NCBI GenBank assembly: GCA_030645915.1
Contig: JAUSNO010000006.1
Span: 1-64,000 of the forward strand
DNA length: 64,000 nucleotides
Direction of reading: 5' to 3'
From: Undibacterium sp.
GTDB lineage: Bacteria; Pseudomonadota; Gammaproteobacteria; Burkholderiales; Burkholderiaceae_D
Shown here one piece after another: positions 44,669 to 55,398 of this stretch. A model generated the notes under the pieces. The model made no database searches. It saw only the letters and a list, made by a program, of their open reading frames with translations, and was not told where the DNA came from. How positions within the stretch are numbered: position 1 is the first letter of the stretch; every line of letters begins with the position of its first letter. Made by a program: the position numbers and the translations under genes.

Positions 44669-46201
44669 TTACAGTGGGATATTGCCGTGCTTGCGCCACG
44701 GATTTTCTAGTTTTTTATGCTTGAGCATGGCCAGCGAGCGGCAGATGCGTTTGCGTGTTTCATTCGGCATGATGACGTCGTCAATAAAGCCACGGCTGCC
44801 GGCGATGAAGGGATTGGCAAATTTCTGTCTGTACTCTTCGGTGCGCTCGGCAATTTTCTCGACGTCGCCGATGTCTTTGCGGAAGATGATTTCCACTGCG
44901 CCTTTTGGCCCCATCACGGCGATTTCTGCCGATGGCCAGGCAAAGTTGACGTCGCCGCGCAAATGCTTGGACGACATCACGTCATACGCGCCGCCGTAGG
45001 CTTTACGTGTGATCACGGTCACTTTTGGTACCGTGCACTCGGCATACGCATACAATAATTTGGCGCCGTGTTTGATGATGCCGCCGTATTCTTGCGAGGT
45101 GCCTGGCATGAAGCCCGGTACGTCCACCAGGGTGATGACAGGTATGCTGAAGGCATCGCAAAAACGCACAAAGCGCGCCGCCTTGATCGACGATTTGATA
45201 TCGAGACAACCGGCCAGGACCAGCGGCTGATTGGCGACGATGCCGACGGTCTGGCCTTCCATGCGGGCAAAACCGATCAATATATTTTTCGCGTAATCGG
45301 GCTGCAGTTCAAAGAAGTCGCCATCGTCAACAATCTTGCCGATCAGCTCCTTCATGTCATACGGCTTGTTCGGGTTATCCGGCACCAGCGTATCGAGCGA
45401 CATGTCGAGACGTTCGGCAGGATCGGTGGTCGGGCGCAGCGGTGCTTTTTCGCGGTTGTTGAGCGGCAGATAATTAAAGAAGCGACGCAGCATCAACAAG
45501 GCATCGACATCGTTTTCAAATGCCAGATCGGCTACGCCGGATTTGCTATTGTGCGTGACTGCGCCACCGAGTTCTTCTGCCGTGACTTCTTCGTGCGTCA
45601 CGGTTTTTACAACTTCAGGGCCGGTGACGAACATGTAGGAAGTGTCTTTGACCATGAAGATGAAATCGGTCATCGCTGGGCTATACACCGCGCCGCCGGC
45701 ACATGGCCCCATGATCATGGATATTTGCGGCACGACGCCGGACGCCATCACGTTGCGCTGAAATACGTCGGCATAACCGCCGAGCGATGCGACGCCTTCC
45801 TGTATGCGTGCACCGCCAGAATCATTGAGGCCAATGACTGGCGCGCCCACCTTCATCGCGTGGTCCATGACCTTGCAAATTTTCTCGGCATGCGCCTGCG
45901 ATAAGGCACCGCCAAAGACGGTGAAATCCTGCGAGAACACAAACACCATGCGGCCGTTGATGGTGCCGTAACCGGTGACAACACCATCGCCGGGAATCTT
46001 TTGTTGCTCCATGCCGAAGTCGGTACAGCGATGCTCGACAAACATATCCCATTCTTCAAATGAGCCGGGATCGAGCAGCAATTCCAGTCGCTCGCGCGCG
46101 GTAAGTTTGCCTTTGGCGTGCTGCGCTTCGATGCGCTTCACGCCACCGCCGAGACGCGCCAATTCTCGTTTTTCTTCTAGCTGGCGAATAATGTCGTGCA
46201 T
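44669..46201 (-). CDS. pccB: propionyl-CoA carboxylase carboxyltransferase subunit
   Basis: A 510-residue acyl-CoA carboxyltransferase: [78 protein letters not shown] and later [25 protein letters not shown]. It moves the carboxyl group from biotin to propionyl-CoA and pairs with PccA. It lies downstream of meaB in the operon, and pccA follows. Confidence 0.95.
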   Translation of the reverse strand: MHDIIRQLEEKRELARLGGGVKRIEAQHAKGKLTARERLELLLDPGSFEEWDMFVEHRCTDFGMEQQKIPGDGVVTGYGTINGRMVFVFSQDFTVFGGALSQAHAEKICKVMDHAMKVGAPVIGLNDSGGARIQEGVASLGGYADVFQRNVMASGVVPQISMIMGPCAGGAVYSPAMTDFIFMVKDTSYMFVTGPEVVKTVTHEEVTAEELGGAVTHNSKSGVADLAFENDVDALLMLRRFFNYLPLNNREKAPLRPTTDPAERLDMSLDTLVPDNPNKPYDMKELIGKIVDDGDFFELQPDYAKNILIGFARMEGQTVGIVANQPLVLAGCLDIKSSIKAARFVRFCDAFSIPVITLVDVPGFMPGTSQEYGGIIKHGAKLLYAYAECTVPKVTVITRKAYGGAYDVMSSKHLRGDVNFAWPSAEIAVMGPKGAVEIIFRKDIGDVEKIAERTEEYRQKFANPFIAGSRGFIDDVIMPNETRKRICRSLAMLKHKKLENPWRKHGNIPL

Positions 46202-46417
46202 GGATGAGCTCCTAATTTAACAAGCAAAAATATTGATCAAACTCCCTTCTCCCGCTAGCGGGAGAAGGGTAGGGGATGAGGGTGGTTGAGCTAGGATAAT
46301 GTCCGCTTACTAGAATGTTTTTTTAGTTGAATTAACATTCAAGTAAAGCAAGCATTTCGCTATTTTCACCACCCTCACCCCAACCCTCTCCCGCTAACGG
46401 GAGAGGGGGCTTAAAAC
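46202..46417. repeat. inverted pair of REP-like palindromes
   Basis: Two palindromic units, CCCTTCTCCCGCTAGCGGGAG at 46245-46264 onward and CCCTCTCCCGCTAACGGGAG near 46384-46404, each with a GGGGATGAGGGTGG-type tail, are in opposite orientation. This pairing is the layout of a REP doublet. No coding sequence lies between. Confidence 0.75.
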
Positions 46418-47404
46418 CTATTTCAAATACCCCAACAACTGATGCGCCCCCGCTGCCGGGGTAATTTTCCCGCACGACACTCCATCAGCCACGCCTGTCA
46501 GTTCGCGCTTGATGATGGGATGCTCACGAAACTGCTGATGTAATCCGGTTTCTATCATGTCCCACATCCAGGCCAATGCCTGGTGTTTGCGCTTGCTGTC
46601 GAACTCGCCCGCTGCCACCATGGTTTGACGATATTTTTCGATGGCTTGCCAGAATTCGGTCAGACCTTCTTTTTTCGCCGCACTTATCTTCAGGACCGGA
46701 ATCTGCCAGTGCGTTGAAAGCGGTCGCAACATGTGCAAGGCAGAACGCATCTGGCCGCAGGCTACTTCGGCGGCGCGCGGGTCGATGTCGGCTTTGTTAA
46801 AAACCACGATATCAGCGAGTTCAACGATGCCTTTTTTGATGCCTTGTAAATCGTCGCCGGCATTTGGCAATTGCAGCAGCACGAAGACATCGGTCATGCC
46901 GGCCACGGCCGTTTCTGATTGGCCGACGCCGACCGTCTCGACAATCACCACATCAAATCCAGCCGCTTCGCACAGCAATAAGGCTTCGCGGGTTCGGTGC
47001 GCCACGCCACCTAATGCACCCGAGGCGGGGGAAGGGCGGATGAAGGCTTCGTCGCGTTGTGATAAGAGTTCCATACGCGTTTTATCGCCGAGGATAGAGC
47101 CGCCGCTGATCGATGACGATGGGTCGATGGCCAGCACCGCAACCCTATGCCCTTGTTCGATTAGGTATAAGCCCAAGGCTTCAATGACGGTGGATTTGCC
47201 CACGCCGGGTACGCCGGAAATACCTATGCGGATGGCCTTGCCAGTGCTGGGTAATAACGCTTCCAGGACCTTGTGGGCGCGCGCCTGATGATCAAGCCTG
47301 CTCGATTCGATGAGGGTGATCGCCTTTGCCAGAGCGCGGCGCTGGCGAGCCAGCACCCCCGCTACGAGGGTCGCGTCTTGTTCAGGCAGATCCAGTAAGG
47401 ACAT
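46418..47404 (-). CDS. meaB: methylmalonyl-CoA mutase chaperone GTPase MeaB
   Basis: A 328-residue G3E GTPase with Walker A GVPGVGKST (64-72), VLAIDPSSSISGGSILGDKTRM and FNKADIDP. MeaB gates cofactor transfer into methylmalonyl-CoA mutase and protects it from inactivation. It starts 1 bp after the mcm stop, so translation is coupled. Confidence 0.95.
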   Translation of the reverse strand: MSLLDLPEQDATLVAGVLARQRRALAKAITLIESSRLDHQARAHKVLEALLPSTGKAIRIGISGVPGVGKSTVIEALGLYLIEQGHRVAVLAIDPSSSISGGSILGDKTRMELLSQRDEAFIRPSPASGALGGVAHRTREALLLCEAAGFDVVIVETVGVGQSETAVAGMTDVFVLLQLPNAGDDLQGIKKGIVELADIVVFNKADIDPRAAEVACGQMRSALHMLRPLSTHWQIPVLKISAAKKEGLTEFWQAIEKYRQTMVAAGEFDSKRKHQALAWMWDMIETGLHQQFREHPIIKRELTGVADGVSCGKITPAAGAHQLLGYLK

Positions 47405-47405
47405 A

Positions 47406-49592
47406 TTAGTTATTCGCCGCTGCTCTTGCTTCGCCTATCGCCTTCAATACTTCATGCGCGCATTGCGGTATCGGCGTGCCTGGGCCAAAGATACCTTTGG
47501 TGCCAGCCTGGTACAGAAAATCGTAGTCTTGCGGCGGAATGACGCCACCGACAAACACAATGATGTCGCTCGCGCCCTGATCTTTCAGTGCCTTGATCAG
47601 TGCCGGTACCAGCGTCTTGTGTCCCGCCGCAAGTGTGGAAATGCCGACCGCATGCACGTCGTTTTCTATGGCTTGGCGCGCCGCTTCTTCCGGCGTCTGG
47701 AACAGCGGGCCGATGTCCACGTCAAAACCCAGATCGGCGAAGGCGCTGCCGACCACTTTGGCGCCACGGTCATGGCCATCCTGGCCTAGCTTGGCCACCA
47801 TGATGCGGGGGCGACGCCCTTCGGCTTCGGCGAAAGTTTCTATCTGTTGTTTGAGTTGCGCCCAGCCTTCGTCTGCGCCAAATTCGGCGCCATACACGCC
47901 GGATACGCTTTGAATGGTAGCGCGGTGGCGACCCCAGACGGCTTCCAGTGCATCGGAGATTTCACCGACGGTGGCGCGCAAACGCGTGGCTTTAATTGCT
48001 AGGTCGAGCAGATTGCCCTGGCCATCGCCCTGTACGCCTTTGGCGGCTTCGGTCAATGCGGCTAGTGCTGCTGTGACTGCTGCCTGATCGCGATTGGCGC
48101 GGATATTCTTGAGTCGTTCTACCTGCGCCACACGCACAGCCGTGTTGTCGATTTCACGCGTTTCTACGCGGTCTTCCTTCTCCAGCTTGTACTTGTTGAC
48201 GCCGACAATCACATCCTTGCCCGAGTCGATGCGTGCCTGCTTCTCTGCCGCGCAAGCTTCAATTTTCAGTTTGGCCCAGCCAGATTCCACGGCCTGCGTC
48301 ATTCCGCCCATGGCTTCGACTTCTTCGATGATAGACCAGGCCTGGTCGGCGATATCTTGCGTGAGTTTTTCCATCATGTAAGAGCCGGCCCAAGGGTCGA
48401 TCACGTTGGTGATGTGGGTTTCTTCTTGGATGATGAGCTGGGTATTGCGTGCGATGCGCGATGAGAATTCAGTCGGCAAGGCAATCGCTTCATCGAGTGA
48501 ATTGGTGTGCAAGGATTGCGTGCCGCCAAACACCGCGGCCATTGCTTCTATCGTGGTACGCACCACATTGTTGTAAGGATCTTGCTCGGTCAGCGACCAG
48601 CCCGAAGTCTGGCAATGGGTGCGCAGCATCATGGATTTTTGGCTCTTCGGCGCAAACTCTTTCATGATGCGCCACCACAGCAATCGGGCGGCGCGCAGCT
48701 TGGCCACTTCCAGATAAAAATTCATGCCGATGGCGAAGAAGAAACTCAGGCGGCCGGCGAATTCATCGACATCCATGCCGCTGGCAATCGCGGTGCGTAC
48801 ATATTCTTTACCGTCGGCCAATGTGAAGGCCAGTTCCAACGCCTGATTCGCGCCGGCTTCCTGGATGTGGTAACCGGAGATGGAAATCGAATTGAACTTC
48901 GGCATATTCTTGGCCGTGTAGCCAATGATGTCGGCAATGATGCGCATCGATGGGGTCGGCGGATAAATATAGGTGTTGCGCACCATGAATTCTTTGAGGA
49001 TGTCGTTCTGTATCGTGCCTGAGAGTTTCTCCTGCGAGACACCTTGCTCTTCGGCCGCCACGACATAACCTGCCAGCACCGGCAATACGGCGCCGTTCAT
49101 GGTCATCGAGACCGAGACCTTATCCAGCGGGATCGCGTCGAACAAAATCTTCATATCCTCGACCGAATCAATCGCCACGCCAGCCTTGCCGACGTCACCA
49201 GTCACACGCGGGTGATCGGAATCGTAACCTCGGTGCGTTGCCAGATCAAACGCCACCGAGACGCCCTGACCACCGGCCGCCAGCGCCTAGCGGAAAAACG
49301 CGATCGATTCCTCTGCTGTGGAGAAGCCAGCATATTGACGGATAGTCCAAGGCCGCACCGCATACATGGTGGCCTGCGGGCCGCGCAAGAAAGGCTCGAA
49401 GCCGGGCAGGGTGTCGGCATAAGGCAGGTCTTTGGTATCGGCTGCGGTATATAGCGGTTTGACCGTGATGCCTTCGGGCGTCACCCAATTGAGTTGCGCA
49501 ATATCACCACCGGGTGCGGATTTGGCTGCCGCCTTGGCCCATGTTTCTATGGAGGGAATCGCTACTTTTGGTGTGTCGCCGGGCTTAGTCAT
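47406..49592 (-). pseudogene. mcm: methylmalonyl-CoA mutase interrupted by in-frame amber codon
   Basis: Read through one TAG (49287-49289), the frame from ATG 49592 is 728 codons, the usual length of the homodimeric mutase. It keeps [20 protein letters not shown] before the stop and [17 protein letters not shown] after it, then the C-terminal B12 motif DGHDRG. The enzyme rearranges methylmalonyl-CoA to succinyl-CoA. The stop falls after FFR in the barrel, where the family has a coding residue. The other ~700 codons look intact, so this is a recent loss, a sequencing error or readthrough. An independent start exists at 49256 (GTG) but would lack the first 110 residues. Confidence 0.85.
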
Positions 49593-49698
49593 GGTGCTTA
49601 ATCCTTGCTTTAAATTGTGCTTGCGATCATGTGTGGAGTCACAAATCACATTAAATAGAATATTTTTTATAAAACGATTACTTATTTTAAACAGGTGC

Positions 49699-49729
49699 TT
49701 GACATTGCATAGCCAGATAATACATTATC
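49699..49729 (+). promoter_or_regulatory. promoter and palindromic operator of the GntR gene
   Basis: TTGACA (49699-49704) with TACATT 16 bp on (49721-49726), and the palindrome GATAAT-AC-ATTATC (49716-49729) covering the -10. The ATG follows 8 bp later, so the leader is very short. The palindrome is a plausible site for the GntR protein itself. Confidence 0.55.
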
Positions 49730-49736
49730 CATAATT

Positions 49737-50426
49737 ATGAATGCAAGAACAAATTTACCCAATCCCAACCATCTCGGCATGGTGCAACCGGCCCTGTATG
49801 AACAGGTGGCCGAGCGTCTGCGCAGCCGTATTTATGCGCATGAGCTGGTGCCCGGCTCCTGGATAGACGAGCAAAAACTGGCCGAAGAATACGGCATCAG
49901 CCGCACCCCCATGCGCGAGGCGCTCAAGGTGCTGGCTTCGGAAGGCCTGGTTCAGCTCAAGCCACGACGTGGTTGTTATGTCACACAATTGTCGGAAGAA
50001 GACCTGGACGAGATCTTCCCGGTCATGGCTTTGCTGGAAGGCCGCATCGCCTTTGAAGCGACCAAAAAAGCCACAAACCTTGATATTGATGAATTGGTGG
50101 CGATCCATAAACGGCTGGAAAAATCCGCCAAGCAAAGCAATATCGACGGCTTCTTCGAGGCGAATCAGGATTTTCATCAAGCCTTGCAACGCTACGCCGG
50201 CAATCGCTGGCTGCAAAAGGCGATAGAAGATCTACGCATCATGCTGCGCCTGACCCGGCGTGATTCACTACGCGTTGATGGGCGGGTGACGCAGTCACTG
50301 GAAGAACATAGATTGATACTCGCCGCGATACAGAATCATGACGCGGACTTGGCTAGCAGTTTGATGCATGATCATTTGCTGTCTGGGCGCCTGGCTTTGG
50401 CTAAGTTGCATATTGCGCAGCAGTAG
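49737..50426 (+). CDS. GntR/FCD-family transcription regulator
   Basis: A 229-residue protein with an N-terminal winged helix (LYEQVAERLRSRIYAHELVPG then EYGISRTPMREALKVLASEGL) and a C-terminal all-helical FCD ligand domain with metal-site residues (FHQALQRYAGN, EEHRLILAAI, HDHLLSG). It is divergent from mcm, the first gene of the propionate operon, so it is the natural repressor of it, with an organic acid or CoA-derived ligand as signal. The ligand is inference. Confidence 0.9.
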   Translation: MNARTNLPNPNHLGMVQPALYEQVAERLRSRIYAHELVPGSWIDEQKLAEEYGISRTPMREALKVLASEGLVQLKPRRGCYVTQLSEEDLDEIFPVMALLEGRIAFEATKKATNLDIDELVAIHKRLEKSAKQSNIDGFFEANQDFHQALQRYAGNRWLQKAIEDLRIMLRLTRRDSLRVDGRVTQSLEEHRLILAAIQNHDADLASSLMHDHLLSGRLALAKLHIAQQ

Positions 50427-50590
50427 CTTTCTGGTTCGTTAATTTGAAATCGAATGCGCACTGTTTATGCGGGTGGTGGCGGCATTTTGGGCTGTTGGGC
50501 GCGTGTGGATTGCGTGTTCGGTTCCTTTTTCCTATCGCAGACGGTCGTTTAGGCTTTCATCCTCTTAAGATTTTTTGTCGTTGTTTTTAG

Positions 50591-50833
50591 ATTGCTGGCC
50601 GGTGGTAGACCGGCGGCTACTTACTTTTCTTGTTTCGCCAAGAAAACGTAAGCAAAAGAAGGCGACCGCACTTCACTGCCCTTCGGGTTCCCGCTTGTGC
50701 AAGTCAAAAAATGGGAAGTGCCCACAACTCGCTACGCTCAGACAAGGGCACTTCTTTTTCCATTTTCTGCCTCGCACAACCGGCAGCTCAGAAGCGGAAG
50801 GCAGGTCAAGGGCAACTGCAACAGCGAGATTGC
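50591..50833 (+). repeat. ~240-bp inverted repeat, left copy
   Basis: Pairs in inverted orientation with 51607-51837 (see that entry). Includes GGCGGCTACTTACTTTTCTTG and GCGACCGCACTTCACTGCCC, pieces of a repeat known to me as common between genes in Burkholderiales. Confidence 0.8.
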
Positions 50834-50892
50834 GCAGGATTACGACGCACCATGAGCCCACTAGATTGTAGTGAAGGTAGCCTAACTCAAAG

Positions 50893-51477
50893 TTACGTGG
50901 TGCCGTCAGGGTAATTATGCTTTGTTCCATAGTTCGACGTACTGAGAAAGTCTCCCCACAATCCCCATTCTGATTGGTCGGTTTTAATTGCACCAAACAC
51001 CCAAAGGCTACCAATTTTTAATTTTGGAATTTTGAGTGAACTTGGCGCAAATGTTAGCTCCCTGTTTAAGTGGATAGCCACGCAAAGATTTTCCGCATCT
51101 TTGTATTTTTCGAGAGATGCGATTATTTCTTCAATGGTGCTTGATGCTGCTATATCAGTTGGTGCTAATTCTTTGAGTTGAACTTTTGTAAAAGTATTTC
51201 CTTCTTTTGACTGATACATGGCGACGAAATCATGATCCTGATCCTCGCCAGGGGACAGGTATATGGTTTCTCCGATTCTTTCACCCATTAAATGACAAAA
51301 TATCGCGGCTTCCCGCATTTCTCTAACTTCTTTTAATTTGTTTGTACGTAGGGCTCGAAGTTTATATGCGGTCTTTGATTGTGAGACTTCTAGTTCGAAT
51401 TTGCGAAGTTCAATGAGAAACGAACGCGGCTCTCGATATTCCAGTTTTAAAAATTTACGCAACGTGATGTTGTTCAT
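50893..51477 (-). CDS. hypothetical protein inside an inverted-repeat-bounded unit
   Basis: A 194-residue soluble protein, opening MNNITLRKFLKLEYREPRSF, with an N-terminal helical region (long charged helix KTAYKLRALRTNKLKEVREM) and a later beta-rich half (KIGSLWVFGAIKTDQSEWGL). No signal or membrane segment and no catalytic motif. No family recognised. It is the only gene between the two inverted repeats. Confidence 0.65.
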   Translation of the reverse strand: MNNITLRKFLKLEYREPRSFLIELRKFELEVSQSKTAYKLRALRTNKLKEVREMREAAIFCHLMGERIGETIYLSPGEDQDHDFVAMYQSKEGNTFTKVQLKELAPTDIAASSTIEEIIASLEKYKDAENLCVAIHLNRELTFAPSSLKIPKLKIGSLWVFGAIKTDQSEWGLWGDFLSTSNYGTKHNYPDGTT

Positions 51478-51606
51478 GGGTAGAAATTTAATTTAAAAAA
51501 AGTGTCGATGTCGTTGTTTTCATTTTACCAATAATTCCATATCCGTTTAAATCGCAATAATGCAGCAGGCGTAGTGTGCGTCATACGCACCGATTCCCAG
51601 AAGCAT

Positions 51607-51837
51607 GCAATCTCGCTGTTGACCTGCCTTCCGCTTCTGAACTGCCGATTGTGCAAGGCAGAAAATGGAAAAAGAAGTGTCCTTGTCTGAGCGCAGCGAG
51701 TTGTGGACACTTCTCATTTTTTGACTTGCACAAGCGGGAACCCGCAGGGCAGTGAAGTGCGGTCGCCTTTCTTTGCTTCCTCTTCTTTGGCGAAGCAAAG
51801 AAAGGGAGTAGCCGCCGGGCTACCCCCGGCCAGTAAT
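51607..51837 (-). repeat. ~230-bp inverted repeat, right copy
   Basis: Reverse-complement relative of 50591-50833, with a short deletion (about 12 bp) relative to the left copy. The unit between the outer ends is about 1.25 kb. Confidence 0.8.
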
Positions 51838-52108
51838 CACACATCAACGAAAAAACGTCATTCAAGATCCAGTACGTTGCGAGCATTTAGATAGAACAAA
51901 CTCAGCCTATCTCAAAAGGGGACGGAACCAAACACTCAATCCCCATGCTCCTCCCAGCACGAAATGCCGCCACCAACCGCATAAACATTGCGTAAGCGTT
52001 TTTAAATAGAATAAGAATCAGCCCGCCGCATGCCAGCAAAAATCTTTGCTACACTACGCACTTCAATTTTCACGATTCCGTGCAAACCTATTTCAGCCAT
52101 TCTTCGCT

Positions 52109-53659
52109 ATGAAAATTCTCTCAGCTGCCATCGCCAGTATTTTTCTCGTCATCCTGCCCAGTTCTATTGTTCTCGCTGCCGACAAAGCTGCCAGCGCTTC
52201 TGCCACTGAAGGCATCAACTGGCGCAAGGATAATGATGTGGATGCGGCGTTTGCCCTGGCTAAGGCAAGTCATAAGCCTTTGTTCTTGTATTGGGGCGCG
52301 GTGTGGTGTCCGCCTTGTAATCAGGTCAAGGCGACTATTTTTAATCGTCAGGATTTTATCGATAAATCGCGCCATTTTGTGCCGGTTTATCTCGATGGCG
52401 ATACACCAGGTGCGCAGAAGTTGGCGGCGCGCTTTAAGGTGCGTGGGTATCCGACCATGATCTTGTTGAAGGCTGACGGTAGCGAGATTACTCGTTTGCC
52501 TGGCGAAGTGGATTCTGAACGGTATGTGCAGGTGCTGACGTCGGCGATGAATGCCAGCCTGTCGGTGCAGGATACCTTGAAGCTTGCCTTGGGCGGTAGC
52601 AAGAAATTGACTGCGGAAGACTGGAGTTTGCTGGCTGATTATTCCTGGGATGACCCTGAACAAAAATTGGTGAGCGCCAAAGAGCTGGCGCCGACTTTGC
52701 TGCGTTTGTCCGAGCTGAGTCCGGCAGGGTTGAACGCTACGCGTTTGTATCTCAAAGCCATTGCGGCGAGTGCTACCGTCAAGCCAGGTCAAACTGCGGC
52801 AGTCATCGATAAGGCGGTTGCGACGGATAAATTAATCAAGGTACTGCAAGACAATCACACTGCGCGCGATAATATCGATTTGCTGGCGGGCGTGCCGGTG
52901 GACGTGGTGGCATTTTTGACTCAGGCCAAATCAGAATCACGGGCTAAATTGGCGGCCGCGTGGAACGCGGCGCTGGTCAAATTAGCCGACGATACTACGC
53001 TGTCTAAAACCGACCGGCTTGGGGCGATTGGTGCGCAGGTGGCGTTGGTCAAAATGGATGGTGCCAAGCCAGACGCTGGCATGCAAAAAGAGCTGAAGAA
53101 GCGCGTGGCGCAAATCGACCAGGCGACTACCGATGCCTATGAGCGCCAGTCTGTCGTGAATGCAGCGGCGCATGCCTTGGGCGATGCGGGCTTGCTCGAT
53201 GATTCAGATATCTTGCTTAAAGCTGAGCTGAAGCGCTCGCATTCGCCCTATTATTTTATGTCCACTTTAGGTGCCAATGCCAGACAACGCGGCGATAAAG
53301 TTGCTGCCGTCAACTGGTATGAGCAAGCTTACAATGCATCCAAGGGACCGGCTACGCGGTTGCAATGGGGCGCAAGTTATATCAGCAATATGGTAGAGCT
53401 GAGCCCGGCGGATGAGGCGCGTATTGAAAAGGCGGCGCACGCTGTCTTGAGCGAAATAGCTGCAACCGAGAATGCATTTTATGAGCGCAATCGCGCGTCA
53501 TTGGAGCGCATCGGCAAGAAGCTCAACGAATGGAATAAAGACGGCAAGCATCAGGTGGCGGTACAAAAAGTTCGCCAGCAGCTCGATGGTATTTGCGCCA
53601 GGTTGCCTGCGAATGATACGCAGCGGCTTACTTGCCAGAATGTGATGGCAAAGTCATAG
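52109..53659 (+). CDS. exported thioredoxin-fold protein with TPR-like region
   Basis: The start at 52109 gives signal peptide MKILSAAIASIFLVILPSSI (cleavage near VLA-AD). A thioredoxin domain follows with the active site WCPPC (Cys67, Cys70) and RGYPTMILLKADG with the cis-Pro. The remaining ~340 residues are helical. It likely acts on disulfides in the periplasm, the CPPC form being typical of thioredoxin-like reductants. The helical part could recognise a substrate. Confidence 0.85.
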   Translation: MKILSAAIASIFLVILPSSIVLAADKAASASATEGINWRKDNDVDAAFALAKASHKPLFLYWGAVWCPPCNQVKATIFNRQDFIDKSRHFVPVYLDGDTPGAQKLAARFKVRGYPTMILLKADGSEITRLPGEVDSERYVQVLTSAMNASLSVQDTLKLALGGSKKLTAEDWSLLADYSWDDPEQKLVSAKELAPTLLRLSELSPAGLNATRLYLKAIAASATVKPGQTAAVIDKAVATDKLIKVLQDNHTARDNIDLLAGVPVDVVAFLTQAKSESRAKLAAAWNAALVKLADDTTLSKTDRLGAIGAQVALVKMDGAKPDAGMQKELKKRVAQIDQATTDAYERQSVVNAAAHALGDAGLLDDSDILLKAELKRSHSPYYFMSTLGANARQRGDKVAAVNWYEQAYNASKGPATRLQWGASYISNMVELSPADEARIEKAAHAVLSEIAATENAFYERNRASLERIGKKLNEWNKDGKHQVAVQKVRQQLDGICARLPANDTQRLTCQNVMAKS

Positions 53660-53764
53660 CGCAAGCTACATGCGGCTTGCAGCCTTAAAATGGTCTGTAG
53701 GGCGCATGGATATTGCGTCTTCGATAATGATTTTGGATGAAATAAGTTTTTGATAGGAAAGTGC

Positions 53765-54178
53765 ATGGATTATTTTGAATGGAACGATGCGCTTAAAGTC
53801 GGCAATCAATTGATTGACCAGGATCATTTTGAATTGGTCACCTTGGTCAATGAATTGCATCAGGCGGTGCAGGAAGGTAAGAGCACCGATGTTCTTGCGA
53901 AGATATTGCAAGCGCTCCTGAACTACACACAGGAGCATTTTCAGCGCGAAGAATTGTTGATGGAGCACATTGCCTATGCCGATATCGAGGCGCATAAAGC
54001 GATGCACCAGAAATTGCTCGATCAGGTGTTAGTTTTGCAAGACGCATTTGAGCGCGGCAGGTCGGAAGTGGCCAGCAATACCGCGGAGTTGCTGCGCTAC
54101 TGGCTGACACACCACATCATGCGTACCGATAAAAAATTGTCGCATGCGATCCGGGAAGCGGGTTTGCTGGAGTTGTAA
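53765..54178 (+). CDS. bacteriohemerythrin
   Basis: The start at 53765 (MDYFEWND) matches the family's usual beginning, with a good ribosome site (ataggaaagtgc). All di-iron ligands are present: His21, His58, Glu62, His77, His81, His117 and Asp122. It binds O2 reversibly and may store or deliver it or sense it. 137 residues, the usual size. Monocistronic, convergent with the ABC exporter operon. Confidence 0.95.
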   Translation: MDYFEWNDALKVGNQLIDQDHFELVTLVNELHQAVQEGKSTDVLAKILQALLNYTQEHFQREELLMEHIAYADIEAHKAMHQKLLDQVLVLQDAFERGRSEVASNTAELLRYWLTHHIMRTDKKLSHAIREAGLLEL

Positions 54179-54190
54179 GCAGCCTGTCAA

Positions 54191-55360
54191 TTAGCTGGCG
54201 CGCAGGCAGTCCACGATCTTCATTCTTGCTGCCTGCCATGACGGGATAAAGCCGCCAACAAAACCCATGAACAGCGAAAATAGCAGGGTTTTTACAATAA
54301 TCTCAACGGTTAGCTTGAACTGAAATGCCAGCTCGCTGAAGGTCTGGAAGTTGGTGGTGGAAATGTCCACCGTCTGCATCCACGATGCAGCAAACAAGCC
54401 TATCAGTCCACCTACCAGCGATAGTAAAAGCGATTCGAGCAAAAACGCCAGCAGCACGGCAGTGCGCCTGAAGCCTAATGCGCGCAAGGTGCCGATCTCG
54501 CCCACGCGCTGCGCCACAGCTGCAAACATGGTGATCATCGCGCCGACCACTGCACCGATAGAGAAAATCACCGACAGGCTCAGGCCCAGGATGCGGATGA
54601 AGGTGGCGAGTGCCTCGCTTTGTTCGGCATAAAACTGTATCTCCGGTTTGGCTTCAATCTGCAAGCGCTGGTCGGCGTCGATAGCACTTTTCACCTTATC
54701 AAACGCGGCCTGATCGGCCAGGCGAAACACCATGGTGGAGTAGGCATTGCGCCTGTAGGCCGCCATCATTTGCTCGGCATCGCCCCAGATCTCGCTATCG
54801 AAACCGGTCTTGCCAGAATCAAATACACCCACCACCAGCCAGTCGCGCTGGGCAAAATGCAGGGTCTCGCCCAGGCCTGCACCACGAAAACCGCTGGCGA
54901 TGGAACGGCCGGCGATGATCTCTGAGCTACCTGGCCGGAACATGCGTCCTTGTATCATCTGCACTTGCGGGCGTAGCTCCAGCCCTAGCAATGAGGTACC
55001 GCGTACCGTTACATTGCTGGGTTTGCCGTTGCTGCGCTTGGGCAGATTATTCAGCACTACCGGCTCTTTGCTCACCAGTCTGAAGCCACTGCCGTTGGTG
55101 GCGATACCCGGCAAACTCTCTATGATGGCAGCCTGATCGCGTGTGATGCCGCTATTGATTTCGGCACCGGCGCCTTTGCGCAAGACCAGCACATTATCTG
55201 GCTGCCCGGTCGCGACCAGGGTAGCGCGGATGCCTTCGCTCATCATCAGGACCGTAGCAAACACGAACACCACCAGCGCCATGCCGCCTGCTGTCAGTAA
55301 TGTCGTTACGCGGCGCACCCAAAGGTTGCGCGCGATGTAGGAACGGGGGATGGCCTTCAT
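54191..55360 (-). CDS. ABC exporter permease (FtsX/MacB type), second
   Basis: 389 residues: one N-terminal helix, a large periplasmic domain, and three C-terminal helices (about 270-295, 315-340, 355-380). Family pattern GEIGTLRALGFRRTAVLLAFLLES. Last gene of the four-gene operon. Likely pairs with the 55399-56556 permease. Confidence 0.92.
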   Translation of the reverse strand: MKAIPRSYIARNLWVRRVTTLLTAGGMALVVFVFATVLMMSEGIRATLVATGQPDNVLVLRKGAGAEINSGITRDQAAIIESLPGIATNGSGFRLVSKEPVVLNNLPKRSNGKPSNVTVRGTSLLGLELRPQVQMIQGRMFRPGSSEIIAGRSIASGFRGAGLGETLHFAQRDWLVVGVFDSGKTGFDSEIWGDAEQMMAAYRRNAYSTMVFRLADQAAFDKVKSAIDADQRLQIEAKPEIQFYAEQSEALATFIRILGLSLSVIFSIGAVVGAMITMFAAVAQRVGEIGTLRALGFRRTAVLLAFLLESLLLSLVGGLIGLFAASWMQTVDISTTNFQTFSELAFQFKLTVEIIVKTLLFSLFMGFVGGFIPSWQAARMKIVDCLRAS

Positions 55361-55398
55361 GTTGATGTCCTCATGCCACGTTTCTCATGTCACTTTTC

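Noticed and set aside
42535-49592. Many long + strand frames inside the pcc/meaB/mcm genes
   Set aside because: They are antisense shadows of well-supported genes in GC-richer DNA.
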